A stretch of DNA of 13,340 nucleotides, from assembly GCA_004294465.1 (NCBI GenBank), contig REAV01000170.1, positions 1 through 13,340 on the forward strand. The letters run 5' to 3'. A program made the position numbers and the translations under genes. Position 1 is the stretch's first letter. Each line of letters begins with the position of its first letter. The notes under the pieces were generated by a model. It was given only the letters and a program-made list of their open reading frames with translations. It searched no databases and was not told the DNA's origin. The DNA is from Sphingobacteriia bacterium (lineage in GTDB: Bacteria > Bacteroidota > Bacteroidia > Chitinophagales > Chitinophagaceae). Below are positions 5,051 through 13,340 of the stretch, in pieces.

Positions 5051-7507
5051 ATGAACCGTTGGTTAAAATATGCATTGATTGGTATCGGAACATTATTTAC
5101 TTTATTAATATTGTTGTTTGCAGGAGTAAGTTTTTATATCAATTCTAACAAAGCAGAATTAATCAGTAAATTTAAAAAAGAGGCAGAAACAAAATACCAT
5201 ACCCAGGTTACTATAGACGATTTATCATTATCGCTTTTTAAAAACTTTCCATCTCTTTCTTTGATCGTAGAAAACGTTGACGCAAAGGGTCCGATGTATC
5301 AAATACATAAACACAAGTTTTTCTCGGCATCCAAAATATACTTAAGACTGAATACGCTTGCATTATTAACGGGCAAGTTGTCAATCGGGAAAACACTTAT
5401 TTCCAACGGCAATATCTATATATACACCGATTCAACAGGTTTAAATAATTTAAGTTTTTTTAAGTCAGGAATAGAAAAAGATAAGAAAGCAAAAAAACCA
5501 TTGGTATTACCAGACAATATAGAATTTCAAAATTTTGATTTAACCATCGAAGACAAACAGAAAGAAAAATTATTTTCTTTTTTAATCAACAATTTTGAAG
5601 CAAAAACAACCGTAAAAAGCGACACAAGTTTTATAGATATTAAGAAAAATATTTTGGTAAAAAGCCTTGGCTTTAACCTGGCAACAGGAGCGTTTTTAAT
5701 GAATCATATATTAGAAGGAGAATACCAGGTAGCATTGAATACAAAAACAAACGACCTGAGTTTTGGTGACATTCAAATGAATATTTCTAAACAACCATTT
5801 TCTTTTAAAGGAAAATTTGTTTTTGGTGATAGTGGTCATTTTAATTTGGATATAAAAACTAAAAAAATTTCCTACCCTTTTGCCCAAACACTGGTTACCC
5901 AACATATTGCAAAAGCATTGAAAAATGTTGCTATGGACAAATCTGTAGAAGATGTCCATACAACATTAGAGGGGTCTTTAAATGGAGGTGATCCGCTAGT
6001 AATTGCTAGATTCATTATTAAAGAAACAAAATTAACCACTCCACTGGTTTCATTTGATAAAGCCAGTTTCAGCGGATTTTTTTGTAATGAAATTGTTCCG
6101 GGCGTACCAAGAAAAGACCCCAACTCTACTATACGAATCAATCAATTATCAGCTGATTGGCAGGGAATACCGATTAAAGCCGATTCTGTTGAAGTCTTAA
6201 ATTTATCTGAAGCTCATGTTAATGGTTCGTTCAGTTCAGACTTTCAATTGTCTACCTTCAATAATATAATCAATAGTGATAAAATCATTTTTTCTGACGG
6301 AGAAGGAAAATTAAAAATCCATTACAATGGACCATTAAAAAACATCAGTAACAATAACGCTTTAATTGATATATCGTTTTTACTGAAAAAAGGCAATATT
6401 ACTTATAGGCCTTTAAAGTTGGTTATTACTGAATGTGTTTCAGATATGACTATCAATAATTCAAACCTGAACATAAACAATCTGTCAGCGAAAAGTTCCA
6501 ATGGGAGTAAAATCACTATTACAGGAGCGGCTAAAAACACACTTTCTCTTCTTGGAGATAATGGAAGGAAAGCGGACGTAAGGGTCAATATATATAGCCC
6601 TCTTTTAGATTTATCGGGTATCTCCAGTAAAGTGGGCAGAGATAAATCAACAGTGAAAAAGAAATCAAATAATGGCATTAATAAAACAATCAATCAATTT
6701 GATCATATTCTAGAAAAAGAAAAAATTTCAGTCTATATAAAGGCTGATAAAATAATCAACAAAAACCTACAAGCAAATAATTTTATAGCAGACTTCGATT
6801 TTCAAGAAGGATCTTACAGAATCAGAAATGTAGAATTTGGTATTGCGGGCGGTTCATTAAAATTAAATTCCTCTATTCAAGAAATTGGAACAAATCGACA
6901 TACACTCAACTCTTCTGTTTCTATTAATAATATTGATGCTCGTAAACTATTCTATGCTTTCGATGATTTTGGAATGGAAGGAATTGGTTATAAAAATCTT
7001 ACAGGCCAGTTAACCGCTAATGGTAGCTTTTCTACTAACATTAGTGCTGCTGGTGTTTTGGACAAAAAAACAATCAACGGAAATTTGAATTTTTCTTTAA
7101 AAAACGGAAGCCTGATTAATTATGCGCCTATCATGAAGATTCAGGAGATTGCTTTCAAGAAAAGAGATTTTTCTGATATTAAGTTTGTTGAAATAAAAAA
7201 CAAGGTAAGTATCAAAGAAGGAATCGTTTCTGTTCCTAGAATGCAAATTGAATCAAGTGTGTTCAATCTTTTCATTGAGGGGCAGTATGGTTTTGCTGGA
7301 AACACCGACTTAAGAATTCAGGTTCCTTTTAAAAATCTAAAAAAAGTGGACCCCGCCGAAATGTCGAAAAAAGCAAATAATAAAGAAAAAGGCGGGGCCA
7401 GTGTTTATCTGAGAGCAAAAACCGGTTCTGATGGAAAAATAGGTATCGCGATTGATGCTTTTGGGGCGGTCAGAAAGAACAATGTAGAGACACCAGAAAA
7501 GAAATGA
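5051..7507 (+). CDS. AsmA-like inner-membrane-anchored envelope protein
   Basis: This is an 818-residue protein with one N-terminal membrane segment (about residues 6-29) and a long periplasmic part rich in beta structure. The segment just after the anchor (FKKEAETKYHTQVTIDDLSLSLFKNFPSLSL) is typical of the AsmA N-terminal domain. The region from about residue 695 (IMKIQEIAFKKRDFSDIKF, then a segment ending RMQIESSVFNLFIEGQYGF) matches the AsmA-like C-terminal domain. AsmA/TamB-type proteins are thought to form bridge-like structures that move phospholipids between membranes or support outer-membrane assembly; the role here is inferred from the family. The middle (about 200-650) is poorly conserved repeat-like beta sequence. 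I chose ATG 5051 over the TTG two codons upstream (5045), because the ATG gives a normal N-terminus. The lysine-rich C-terminus ends NNVETPEKK. Confidence 0.87.
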   Translation: MNRWLKYALIGIGTLFTLLILLFAGVSFYINSNKAELISKFKKEAETKYHTQVTIDDLSLSLFKNFPSLSLIVENVDAKGPMYQIHKHKFFSASKIYLRLNTLALLTGKLSIGKTLISNGNIYIYTDSTGLNNLSFFKSGIEKDKKAKKPLVLPDNIEFQNFDLTIEDKQKEKLFSFLINNFEAKTTVKSDTSFIDIKKNILVKSLGFNLATGAFLMNHILEGEYQVALNTKTNDLSFGDIQMNISKQPFSFKGKFVFGDSGHFNLDIKTKKISYPFAQTLVTQHIAKALKNVAMDKSVEDVHTTLEGSLNGGDPLVIARFIIKETKLTTPLVSFDKASFSGFFCNEIVPGVPRKDPNSTIRINQLSADWQGIPIKADSVEVLNLSEAHVNGSFSSDFQLSTFNNIINSDKIIFSDGEGKLKIHYNGPLKNISNNNALIDISFLLKKGNITYRPLKLVITECVSDMTINNSNLNINNLSAKSSNGSKITITGAAKNTLSLLGDNGRKADVRVNIYSPLLDLSGISSKVGRDKSTVKKKSNNGINKTINQFDHILEKEKISVYIKADKIINKNLQANNFIADFDFQEGSYRIRNVEFGIAGGSLKLNSSIQEIGTNRHTLNSSVSINNIDARKLFYAFDDFGMEGIGYKNLTGQLTANGSFSTNISAAGVLDKKTINGNLNFSLKNGSLINYAPIMKIQEIAFKKRDFSDIKFVEIKNKVSIKEGIVSVPRMQIESSVFNLFIEGQYGFAGNTDLRIQVPFKNLKKVDPAEMSKKANNKEKGGASVYLRAKTGSDGKIGIAIDAFGAVRKNNVETPEKK

Positions 7508-7563
7508 TACTTGGTTGCAATTAAAGACTTCGCCCATTCATCCCTAATTTTAACAGTAGTTGG

Positions 7564-7592
7564 TTGACCATTAAAGGAATTTAGTACATTTA
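7564..7592 (+). promoter_or_regulatory. Probable promoter for the amidohydrolase operon
   Basis: A TTG at 7564-7566 is followed after 18 bases by TACATTTA (7585-7592), matching the Bacteroidota layout TTG-N(about 19)-TAnnTTTG except for the last base. The box ends 25 bp before the ATG at 7618, leaving room for a short leader. The rest of the 110-bp gap after the AsmA-like gene shows no obvious terminator. Confidence 0.5.
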
Positions 7593-7617
7593 GAATCCTT
7601 AATAAATCAACCAAATT

Positions 7618-10600
7618 ATGAGAAAAATCAAGCTGTTGTTTTCTTGCTTGCTGTTTGCTTCTATGCTACAGGCGCAGGAAACATTTCCGGTTAACGGAAT
7701 TACAGACAAACGTGATGGCTGTTTTGCTTTCACCAATGCTACCATTGTAAAAGACGCACAAACCACCATAACCAATGCAACACTGGTTATTCGTGAAGGA
7801 AAGATTGTTGCCGTTGGAGCTGGCATAGCCATTCCCAAAGATGCAACGGTAATAGATTGTAAGGACAAATTCATTTATCCTTCTTTTATTGATATTTATA
7901 CCGATTATGGTATTCCTCAACCGCAAAGAGCTCAGGGTCCTGGGGCAACCAATCCTCAAGATTTTTTTAGAGCACAACAATCTCAATCTATCGCTTCTAC
8001 ACAAAAGGGAGCATATGGATGGAATGCTGCACTAAAAGCGGATGTTGATGCTGTAAGAGTTTTTTCTGTAGACGAAGCAAGAGCAAAACCATATCGTGAA
8101 AGCGGATTTGGCGCTGTACTAACTCACCAAAAAGATGGAATAGTTAGAGGTACGGGATCATTTGTAAGTCTCGCAAATGAAAAAGAGAATTTTGTAATCA
8201 TCAAAGAAAAGGCTAGCGCCAACTATTCATTTAGTAAAGGAACTTCTACGCAAAGCTATCCTTCATCAATGATGGGAAACATTGCTTTATTGCGTCAAAC
8301 CTATTTAGATGCATCATGGTACAAGTCTAACCCTGCAGCAGCTAAAGAAGAAGGCGTTAATCTTACATTGAAAAACTTCAACGACAATCAATCGCTTCCT
8401 CAAATTTTTGATGCACAAGACAGAGGCACCGATTTATGGAACGTGATGAGAGCTGATAGAATTGGAGATGAAGCGGGTGTTCAATATATAATTAAAGCAA
8501 CAGGTAAGGAATATCAGCGCATTAAAGATGTGGCTGCAACAAAAGCGCCATTAATTGTAAATGTGAATTTTGCTCAGGCTCAAGATGTAGAAGACCCAAA
8601 TGATGCAAGGCTGGTTTCATTAGCAGACATGAAAGCCTGGGAATTGGCTCCTACAAACCCTGCCAGCATTGAAAAAGCAGGCATTCCTTTTTGTTTAACT
8701 GCTGCTGATTTACGTGATCCGAAAACCTTCTTAACCAATTTGCGTAAGGCTATAGAATATGGCTTAACAGAAAAAGGAGCAATGGAGGCTCTCACCAAAA
8801 ATCCTGCAACTTGGTTAGGAGTATATGATAAAGTGGGAAGTATTGATGCGGGCAAATTAGCAAACTTTGTTATTACAACTGCTCCAATATTTTCTGATAG
8901 GTCTACTATTTTACAAAACTGGATTCAGGGAGAAAAATATGCAGTGAGAGAAGATGCCTGGTATAGCATTGCAGGTACTTATAATTTAGTAGTAAATAGT
9001 AATGCTGGAACACAAGCATATACACTCGATGTAAAATCGAATAGTCAAGCAAATTTAATTGGTAAAGATACTGTTGCCGCTAAATTTAGTTTTGATGGCA
9101 AGGCTGTTAAGATTGGTTATGCTCCAGGACAAAGACGCAGAACTCCACCTGCAGGATTTGGTGGTGGATTTCCTGGAGGTGGTGGTGCTGGAGGATTTGG
9201 TGGCACTGCTGCTGCGGTTACCTTACCTGCGAATGCAACCAGATTAACAGGATATAGCAATGGAAATACATGGAATGGTACCGGAGTAGATTCATCTGGA
9301 TATCCTATTACATGGAGCGCAAGCCTGGTTTCATTAACAACTGCAAAAGCAGATAGCACAAGAGCAAAACCAATTCCAAAAACCGGCGGTTCTTTCTATC
9401 CGTTTACCGCATTTGGAAACAGTGATAGCACATTACCAAAACAAGAAACGGTGTTGTTTAAAAATGCAACAGTTTGGACAAGTGAAAAAGCAGGAAAAAT
9501 TGAAGGTGGAGATGTGTTGGTTAAAAACGGAAAAATTGTAAAAGTAGGAAAAGGCTTAAGCGATGCTTCTGCAAGAGTGATTGATGCAACTGGTAAACAC
9601 TTAACTGCTGGTTTAATTGATGAACACTCGCATATTGCTTCTGCATCAACCAATGAAGGCGGTCAATCAGTAACTTCTGAAGTACGTATTCAAGACAACT
9701 TAGATCCGGATGATATTAATATCTATCGTCAATTAAGTGGTGGTGTTACTACTTCACACATTTTACATGGTTCTGCAAACACCATAGGTGGTCAAACGCA
9801 ATTGATCAAATTACGTTGGGGAGTAAATGATGAAGAATTGAAGTTTAAAGGTGCAGATCCTTTCATCAAATTTGCATTGGGCGAAAACGTTAAACGTTCT
9901 TCATCACAACAAGGAAATACCCGTTTCCCTGATACAAGAATGGGTGTTGAACAAGTTTTAACTGATGCATTCAACAGAGCGAAAGCATATGATGCTGCAA
10001 GAAAAGCTGCTGGCGGAACTGCAGTAAGAAAAGATTTAGAATTGGAGGCTTTAGCAGAAATCATGAATAAGAAAAGATTCATTACTTGTCATAGTTATGT
10101 TGCAAGTGAAATTTTAAGCACTATGCGTGTAGCAGAAAAATTTGGTTTCCGTGTAAACACATTCACTCATATTTTAGAAGGATATAAGGTTGCTGACAGA
10201 ATGAAAGAACACGGTGCAGCGGCTTCTACTTTCTCTGATTGGTGGGCATATAAAAACGAAGTGCAGGATGCAATTCCTTATAATGCAACCATCATGACAA
10301 AAGTGGGTTTAAATGTTGCTATCAATTCAGATGACGCAGAAATGGCTCGCAGATTAAATCAAGAAGCGGCTAAGTCGGTGAAATATGGCGGACTTACAGA
10401 AGAAGAAGCTTTAAGAATGGTTACCATCAATCCTGCAAAAATGTTGCATGTAGATGATAAGGTTGGAAGCATTAAAGAAGGTAAAGACGCCGACCTGGTT
10501 TTATGGAGCGACAATCCTTTAAGCATTTATGCAAAATCTTTGTATACTATGGTGGATGGTATTATTTATTTCGACAGAGAAAAAGATGCGGCAATGAGAA

Positions 10601-10785
10601 AACAAGTGAAAGCGGAGCGTACCAGATTGATTGGTAAAATGGTAGGCGAGAAAAGAGGCGGAGCTCCGGTTTCTCCTTTTACTCCAAGCTTTAAATATAT
10701 CAGCACTTGTTTAGATCATGGACATAAATTAGGAATGTTAGAAATAGATCTAGAAGATTTGGAATTGAATCATGCTAACCACTAA
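7618..10785 (+). CDS. Secreted two-module amidohydrolase-family protein (degenerate N-terminal module, intact C-terminal module)
   Basis: This is a 1055-residue exported protein (signal peptide MRKIKLLFSCLLFASMLQAQ). It contains two amidohydrolase-superfamily modules. Module 1 (about 35-445) keeps the fold signature, a beta strand with IREGKIVAVG and a C-terminal GSIDAGKLANFVI, but its metal site is missing: the usual DxHxH is D92-I-Y94-T-D96. A beta-rich region follows (about 446-600), with a Gly-rich stretch at 513-529 (GFGGGFPGGGGAGGFGG). Module 2 (about 600-1020) has the metal motif D-E-H670-S-H672, later histidines H825 (ITCHSY) and H851 (FTHILEG) and the active-site aspartate in INSDD (905-906), so it should be a working metal-dependent hydrolase. 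Its GSIKEGKDADLVLW end is typical of the imidazolonepropionase/dipeptidase branch. The substrate is unknown. The C-terminus lies 10 bp before the next gene's preferred start. Confidence 0.88.
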   Translation: MRKIKLLFSCLLFASMLQAQETFPVNGITDKRDGCFAFTNATIVKDAQTTITNATLVIREGKIVAVGAGIAIPKDATVIDCKDKFIYPSFIDIYTDYGIPQPQRAQGPGATNPQDFFRAQQSQSIASTQKGAYGWNAALKADVDAVRVFSVDEARAKPYRESGFGAVLTHQKDGIVRGTGSFVSLANEKENFVIIKEKASANYSFSKGTSTQSYPSSMMGNIALLRQTYLDASWYKSNPAAAKEEGVNLTLKNFNDNQSLPQIFDAQDRGTDLWNVMRADRIGDEAGVQYIIKATGKEYQRIKDVAATKAPLIVNVNFAQAQDVEDPNDARLVSLADMKAWELAPTNPASIEKAGIPFCLTAADLRDPKTFLTNLRKAIEYGLTEKGAMEALTKNPATWLGVYDKVGSIDAGKLANFVITTAPIFSDRSTILQNWIQGEKYAVREDAWYSIAGTYNLVVNSNAGTQAYTLDVKSNSQANLIGKDTVAAKFSFDGKAVKIGYAPGQRRRTPPAGFGGGFPGGGGAGGFGGTAAAVTLPANATRLTGYSNGNTWNGTGVDSSGYPITWSASLVSLTTAKADSTRAKPIPKTGGSFYPFTAFGNSDSTLPKQETVLFKNATVWTSEKAGKIEGGDVLVKNGKIVKVGKGLSDASARVIDATGKHLTAGLIDEHSHIASASTNEGGQSVTSEVRIQDNLDPDDINIYRQLSGGVTTSHILHGSANTIGGQTQLIKLRWGVNDEELKFKGADPFIKFALGENVKRSSSQQGNTRFPDTRMGVEQVLTDAFNRAKAYDAARKAAGGTAVRKDLELEALAEIMNKKRFITCHSYVASEILSTMRVAEKFGFRVNTFTHILEGYKVADRMKEHGAAASTFSDWWAYKNEVQDAIPYNATIMTKVGLNVAINSDDAEMARRLNQEAAKSVKYGGLTEEEALRMVTINPAKMLHVDDKVGSIKEGKDADLVLWSDNPLSIYAKSLYTMVDGIIYFDREKDAAMRKQVKAERTRLIGKMVGEKRGGAPVSPFTPSFKYISTCLDHGHKLGMLEIDLEDLELNHANH

Positions 10786-10795
10786 AACAAGAACA

Positions 10796-12112
10796 ATGAA
10801 AAAATTATTATATACATTAAGTAGTTTGTTGTTGCTTTCGGGTATTGCAACAGCACAAGAAACAATCTATCCTGCTAAACAGCAGAAAGGATTGATGTTC
10901 ATTACCAACGGAACAGTTCACATTGGTAATGGCACCGTTATAGAAAATGCAACAGTAAAAATCAATAACGGCAAAATTGAAGAAGTAGGAACCAATATTG
11001 CCGTTCCTGCAGACGATGTTCGTGTTTTTAATGTAAAAGGAAAACATGTTTATCCGGGATTAATTTTACCAGCTTCTGGATTAGGACTTATAGAAATTTC
11101 TGGAATTAGAAGCACAACCGATTTAAACGAAATTGGTGACGTAAACCCAAGCATTCGTTCAATAAGTGCTTATAATGCAGATTCTAAAATCACCAATACA
11201 TTGCGTTCTAATGGAATACTATTGGTACATACTGCACCACAAGGATCATTGGTTGGCGGCCAGTCAAGTGTTGTTCAACTAGATGCCTGGAACCAAGAAG
11301 ACGCAGCATACAGTACAGATATGGGAATGCATTTATACATGCCAAGTTTGTTGTCTCGTCAGGGAGGAAGAATTGGTGCGCTGTTGGCGCAATTTGGATT
11401 TGGCGCTCAGGGAGATCCTACAAAAGATGCGTTGGATAAAGTAGAAGCAGTAAAACAATTCTTTCGCGAAGCAAAAACCTATATCGGTTCAGATGTTAAA
11501 ACACCTAACTTAAAACTGGAAGCTACAAGAGCTTTGTTTGCAAAAAAACAAAAGTTGTTTATTCATTGCAATCAAGTAAAGCAAATGTTACTGGCAATCG
11601 ATTTTGTAAAGGAGTTTGGATTTGATGTAGTTTTAATTGGCGCATCTGAAAGCTGGCAAATTGCAGATCTATTAAAAGCAAATAACATCAGTGTAATTCT
11701 TAGTCAAATGCACGACCTTCCAACATTGGACGATGATGATGTAGATCAACCTTATAAAACACCATCAGTTCTTCAAAAAGCCGGTGTATTGTTTTGTATC
11801 AACGACGATGATCCTCAGAATCGTGGAAGAAACCTTCCTTTCAATGCAGGAACAGCAGCTACTTATGGTTTAACCAGCGAACAGGCTTTAAGTGCTATTA
11901 CATTAAATACCGCTAAAGTATTGGGTATAGATAATATGACCGGATCAATTGAGAAAGGAAAGGATGCCAATATCATCGTTAGTGAGGGCGATATCCTTGA
12001 TATGAAAAGCAGTATAGTTTTACACGCATTTATTCAAGGAAGAAAGATTGAGTTAAGTGATAAGCACAAACAATTGTACGAGCGTTATAAATACAAATAT
12101 GCAATCAAATAA
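10796..12112 (+). CDS. Secreted amidohydrolase-family protein lacking the HxH metal motif
   Basis: The protein has 438 residues with a signal peptide MKKLLYTLSSLLLLSGIATAQ. The superfamily fold is clear: INNGKIEEVG near the start, VKGKHVYPGLI (about 80-90), and GSIEKGKDANIIV near the end. The DxHxH metal motif that should follow PGLI is replaced by L91-P-A93-S-G95. A later histidine, H257 in LFIHCNQ, and the acidic N336-D-D-D339 remain. It may be a non-catalytic partner of the preceding protein or use an altered site. An ATG at 10772 would extend it by eight residues (MLTTKTRT) and overlap the upstream gene by 14 bp. I prefer 10796 because it starts directly with a standard signal peptide. 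The two genes look like one operon, closed by the terminator at 12153-12187. Confidence 0.87.
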   Translation: MKKLLYTLSSLLLLSGIATAQETIYPAKQQKGLMFITNGTVHIGNGTVIENATVKINNGKIEEVGTNIAVPADDVRVFNVKGKHVYPGLILPASGLGLIEISGIRSTTDLNEIGDVNPSIRSISAYNADSKITNTLRSNGILLVHTAPQGSLVGGQSSVVQLDAWNQEDAAYSTDMGMHLYMPSLLSRQGGRIGALLAQFGFGAQGDPTKDALDKVEAVKQFFREAKTYIGSDVKTPNLKLEATRALFAKKQKLFIHCNQVKQMLLAIDFVKEFGFDVVLIGASESWQIADLLKANNISVILSQMHDLPTLDDDDVDQPYKTPSVLQKAGVLFCINDDDPQNRGRNLPFNAGTAATYGLTSEQALSAITLNTAKVLGIDNMTGSIEKGKDANIIVSEGDILDMKSSIVLHAFIQGRKIELSDKHKQLYERYKYKYAIK

Positions 12113-12152
12113 ATGATTGTTATTGATTGAATAAACTCAAGTATAACTAATT

Positions 12153-12187
12153 AAGCCCCGGTTACCATTGTAATCGGGGCTTTTTGT
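12153..12187 (+). terminator. Strong Rho-independent terminator closing the amidohydrolase operon
   Basis: The arms AAGCCCCGGTTAC (12153-12165) and GTAATCGGGGCTT (12170-12182) form a 13-bp stem, with one G-T wobble, around a CATT loop. A T-run (12181-12185) follows. It lies 40 bp after the stop codon at 12112 and is the clearest terminator in the window. Confidence 0.92.
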
Positions 12188-12279
12188 TAAAATTAATTTA
12201 ACAAAGGGGTTTACGTCTTTTTCTCAATCATCCACTCATATAGCCATTAAACATATTTAATCGAACATTTAACAGATCG

Positions 12280-12297
12280 CTTGTAACATTTTACAAG
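12280..12297. repeat. Perfect 7-bp inverted repeat upstream of the DUF5916 gene
   Basis: CTTGTAA (12280-12286) and TTACAAG (12291-12297) are exact inverted copies around CATT, ending 38 bp before the ATG at 12336. It could be an operator for a dimeric regulator or an mRNA leader hairpin. No consensus -7 box is clear in this 148-bp region after the terminator, so the promoter is not placed. Confidence 0.5.
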
Positions 12298-12335
12298 ATT
12301 GAACGATTAAAGCTGTTAACCACAGAACCAAGGCT

Positions 12336-13340
12336 ATGAGAAAGTTGATTTTCTTTTTGATTACTATATTATTAGTACAGCAGCTGGCTGCACAAAATCT
12401 AGTAGATAAAACACAAAAAAATTTAGCTGCCGTTAAAACAACTGCTAAAATAGTTATTGATGGCAAGCTTACAGATAGTGCCTGGATAGGCGCACCGGTT
12501 GCCAATAATTTTGTAGAATGGAGACCAACATTTGGAGGAAAAGAAGAAGCAAAAAACAGAACTGAAATAAAGATACTATATAGTAACGACGCCATTTATA
12601 TTAGCGGCTATGCGCATGAAGAAAGCAAAGACAGTATTACAAAAGAACTGGTTGGTAGAGATGTGGTTGGAGTGAATGATTTTGTTGGCGTTATGTTTGA
12701 TACCTACAATGATAAGATCAACGGGTTTGGTTATTATGTAACCGCATTGGGAGAACAATTTGATGCAAAATACTCTTCTGATGGTGAAGATGGTAGCTGG
12801 AATAGCGTGTATGAAACAGGAACTCAAATAGTAGAAGATGGCTGGACATTTGAAATGAGAATACCCTATGCAGCAATTCGTTTTAGTAGCAATCGTGTAC
12901 AAGATTGGGGAATCAATATAACCAGAAGAAGAAGCAAGAGTGGAAAACAATTAATGTGGAATCCAGTAGATCCCGCCATTGGTGGAAGCTTTCTGGCTCA
13001 GTTTGGAAAATGGACGGGCATTCAAGAAATCAAGCCGCCCATAAGGCTTTCACTTTCACCTTATCTTTCTTTTTATGCAAATCATTATCCATACAATAAA
13101 GCTGGGCAAAAAAACACCAATACTGCGGTGAATGGTGGAATGGATATCAAATATGGTATCAACCAAGCATTTACATTGGATATGACCCTTATACCAGATT
13201 TTGGACAAGTTATCTCAGACCGCCAAGTACTTAATCTCACTCCTTTCGAAGTGTTTTTTGAAGAAAATCGACAATTTTTCACAGAAGGCACCGAGTTATT
13301 TGATAAAGGAAGATTGTTTTACTCTCGCCGTATTGGGGAT
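12336..13340 (+). CDS. DUF5916-domain protein with N-terminal CBM9-like domain, 5' part
   Basis: The window holds the first 335 codons; the frame is open to the right edge. A signal peptide (MRKLIFFLITILLVQQLAAQ) shows export. A CBM9-like domain follows (about 37-215), recognised by IVIDGKLTDSAWIGAP and later YSNDAIYISGYAHEE, DFVGVMFDTYND, DGWTFEMRIPYAAIRF and WGINITRRR. From about residue 230 the DUF5916 domain begins. Its strong signature is IPDFGQVISDRQVLNLTPFE (286-305), then FFEENRQFFTEG ending at 318. DUF5916 proteins are common in Bacteroidota and probably form an outer-membrane beta barrel in the C-terminal part, here missing; their function is not established. The ATG at 12336 is chosen because it starts the signal peptide. 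It is separated from the amidohydrolase genes by a strong terminator. Confidence 0.88.
   Translation, partial: MRKLIFFLITILLVQQLAAQNLVDKTQKNLAAVKTTAKIVIDGKLTDSAWIGAPVANNFVEWRPTFGGKEEAKNRTEIKILYSNDAIYISGYAHEESKDSITKELVGRDVVGVNDFVGVMFDTYNDKINGFGYYVTALGEQFDAKYSSDGEDGSWNSVYETGTQIVEDGWTFEMRIPYAAIRFSSNRVQDWGINITRRRSKSGKQLMWNPVDPAIGGSFLAQFGKWTGIQEIKPPIRLSLSPYLSFYANHYPYNKAGQKNTNTAVNGGMDIKYGINQAFTLDMTLIPDFGQVISDRQVLNLTPFEVFFEENRQFFTEGTELFDKGRLFYSRRIGD

Noticed and set aside
6403..6693. Minus-strand open frame of 96 codons within the AsmA-like gene
   Set aside because: It is fully antisense to a continuous 818-residue frame and its sequence is low-complexity hydrophobic, as expected for the complement of this gene.
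9059..9247. Plus-strand open frame in another phase over the Gly-rich linker of the first amidohydrolase
   Set aside because: It is a by-product of the biased GGT/GGA codons in the linker, and the main frame continues uninterrupted.
12269..12950. Minus-strand open frames opposite the DUF5916 gene
   Set aside because: The plus-strand frame from 12336 to the right edge is open for 335 codons and has clear CBM9-like and DUF5916 signatures; the antisense frames match nothing.

Overview
The window looks like chromosomal DNA from a Bacteroidota, most probably a member of the Chitinophagaceae or a close relative; the genus cannot be named from this sequence. The reasons are low GC, secreted proteins whose signal peptides end in AQ-type cleavage sites, few recognisable Shine-Dalgarno sequences, several TAnnTTTG-type -7 promoter boxes, and families typical of this phylum (a DUF5916 protein, an S9 peptidase with the IMQDPKWIG start, long secreted amidohydrolases).

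Layout. Positions 1-1135 are read leftward: the 5' end of an S9-family peptidase gene that runs off the left edge, then (in transcription order) feoA followed by nadD. A 73-bp divergent gap separates them from a rightward block. That block starts with ybeY, overlapped by 4 bp by a secreted CAP-domain protein. A 229-bp gap (2318-2546) follows and is full of direct and inverted repeats. Next come an HNH-nuclease-like gene of 193 residues, mnmG, a large membrane-anchored AsmA-like protein, two secreted amidohydrolase-family genes in tandem, a strong Rho-independent terminator, and the 5' part of a DUF5916 / CBM9-like gene that runs off the right edge.

How the genes work together. Most are housekeeping: NAD biosynthesis (nadD), ribosome and rRNA maturation (ybeY), tRNA wobble-uridine modification (mnmG), an iron-transport accessory (feoA) and envelope maintenance (AsmA-like). 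The two amidohydrolase genes form an apparent operon of exported proteins. Only one of their three amidohydrolase-like modules keeps the full set of metal ligands. The S9 peptidase, the amidohydrolases and the DUF5916 protein all suggest periplasmic or outer-membrane handling of peptides or other small substrates; this is inference.

The least explained part is the repeat-rich gap at 2318-2546 and the HNH-like gene directly after it. No complete mobile element, CRISPR array, RNA gene or recognised defence system was seen. I cannot demonstrate a new system here; the repeat/HNH pair is the best candidate for a closer look.
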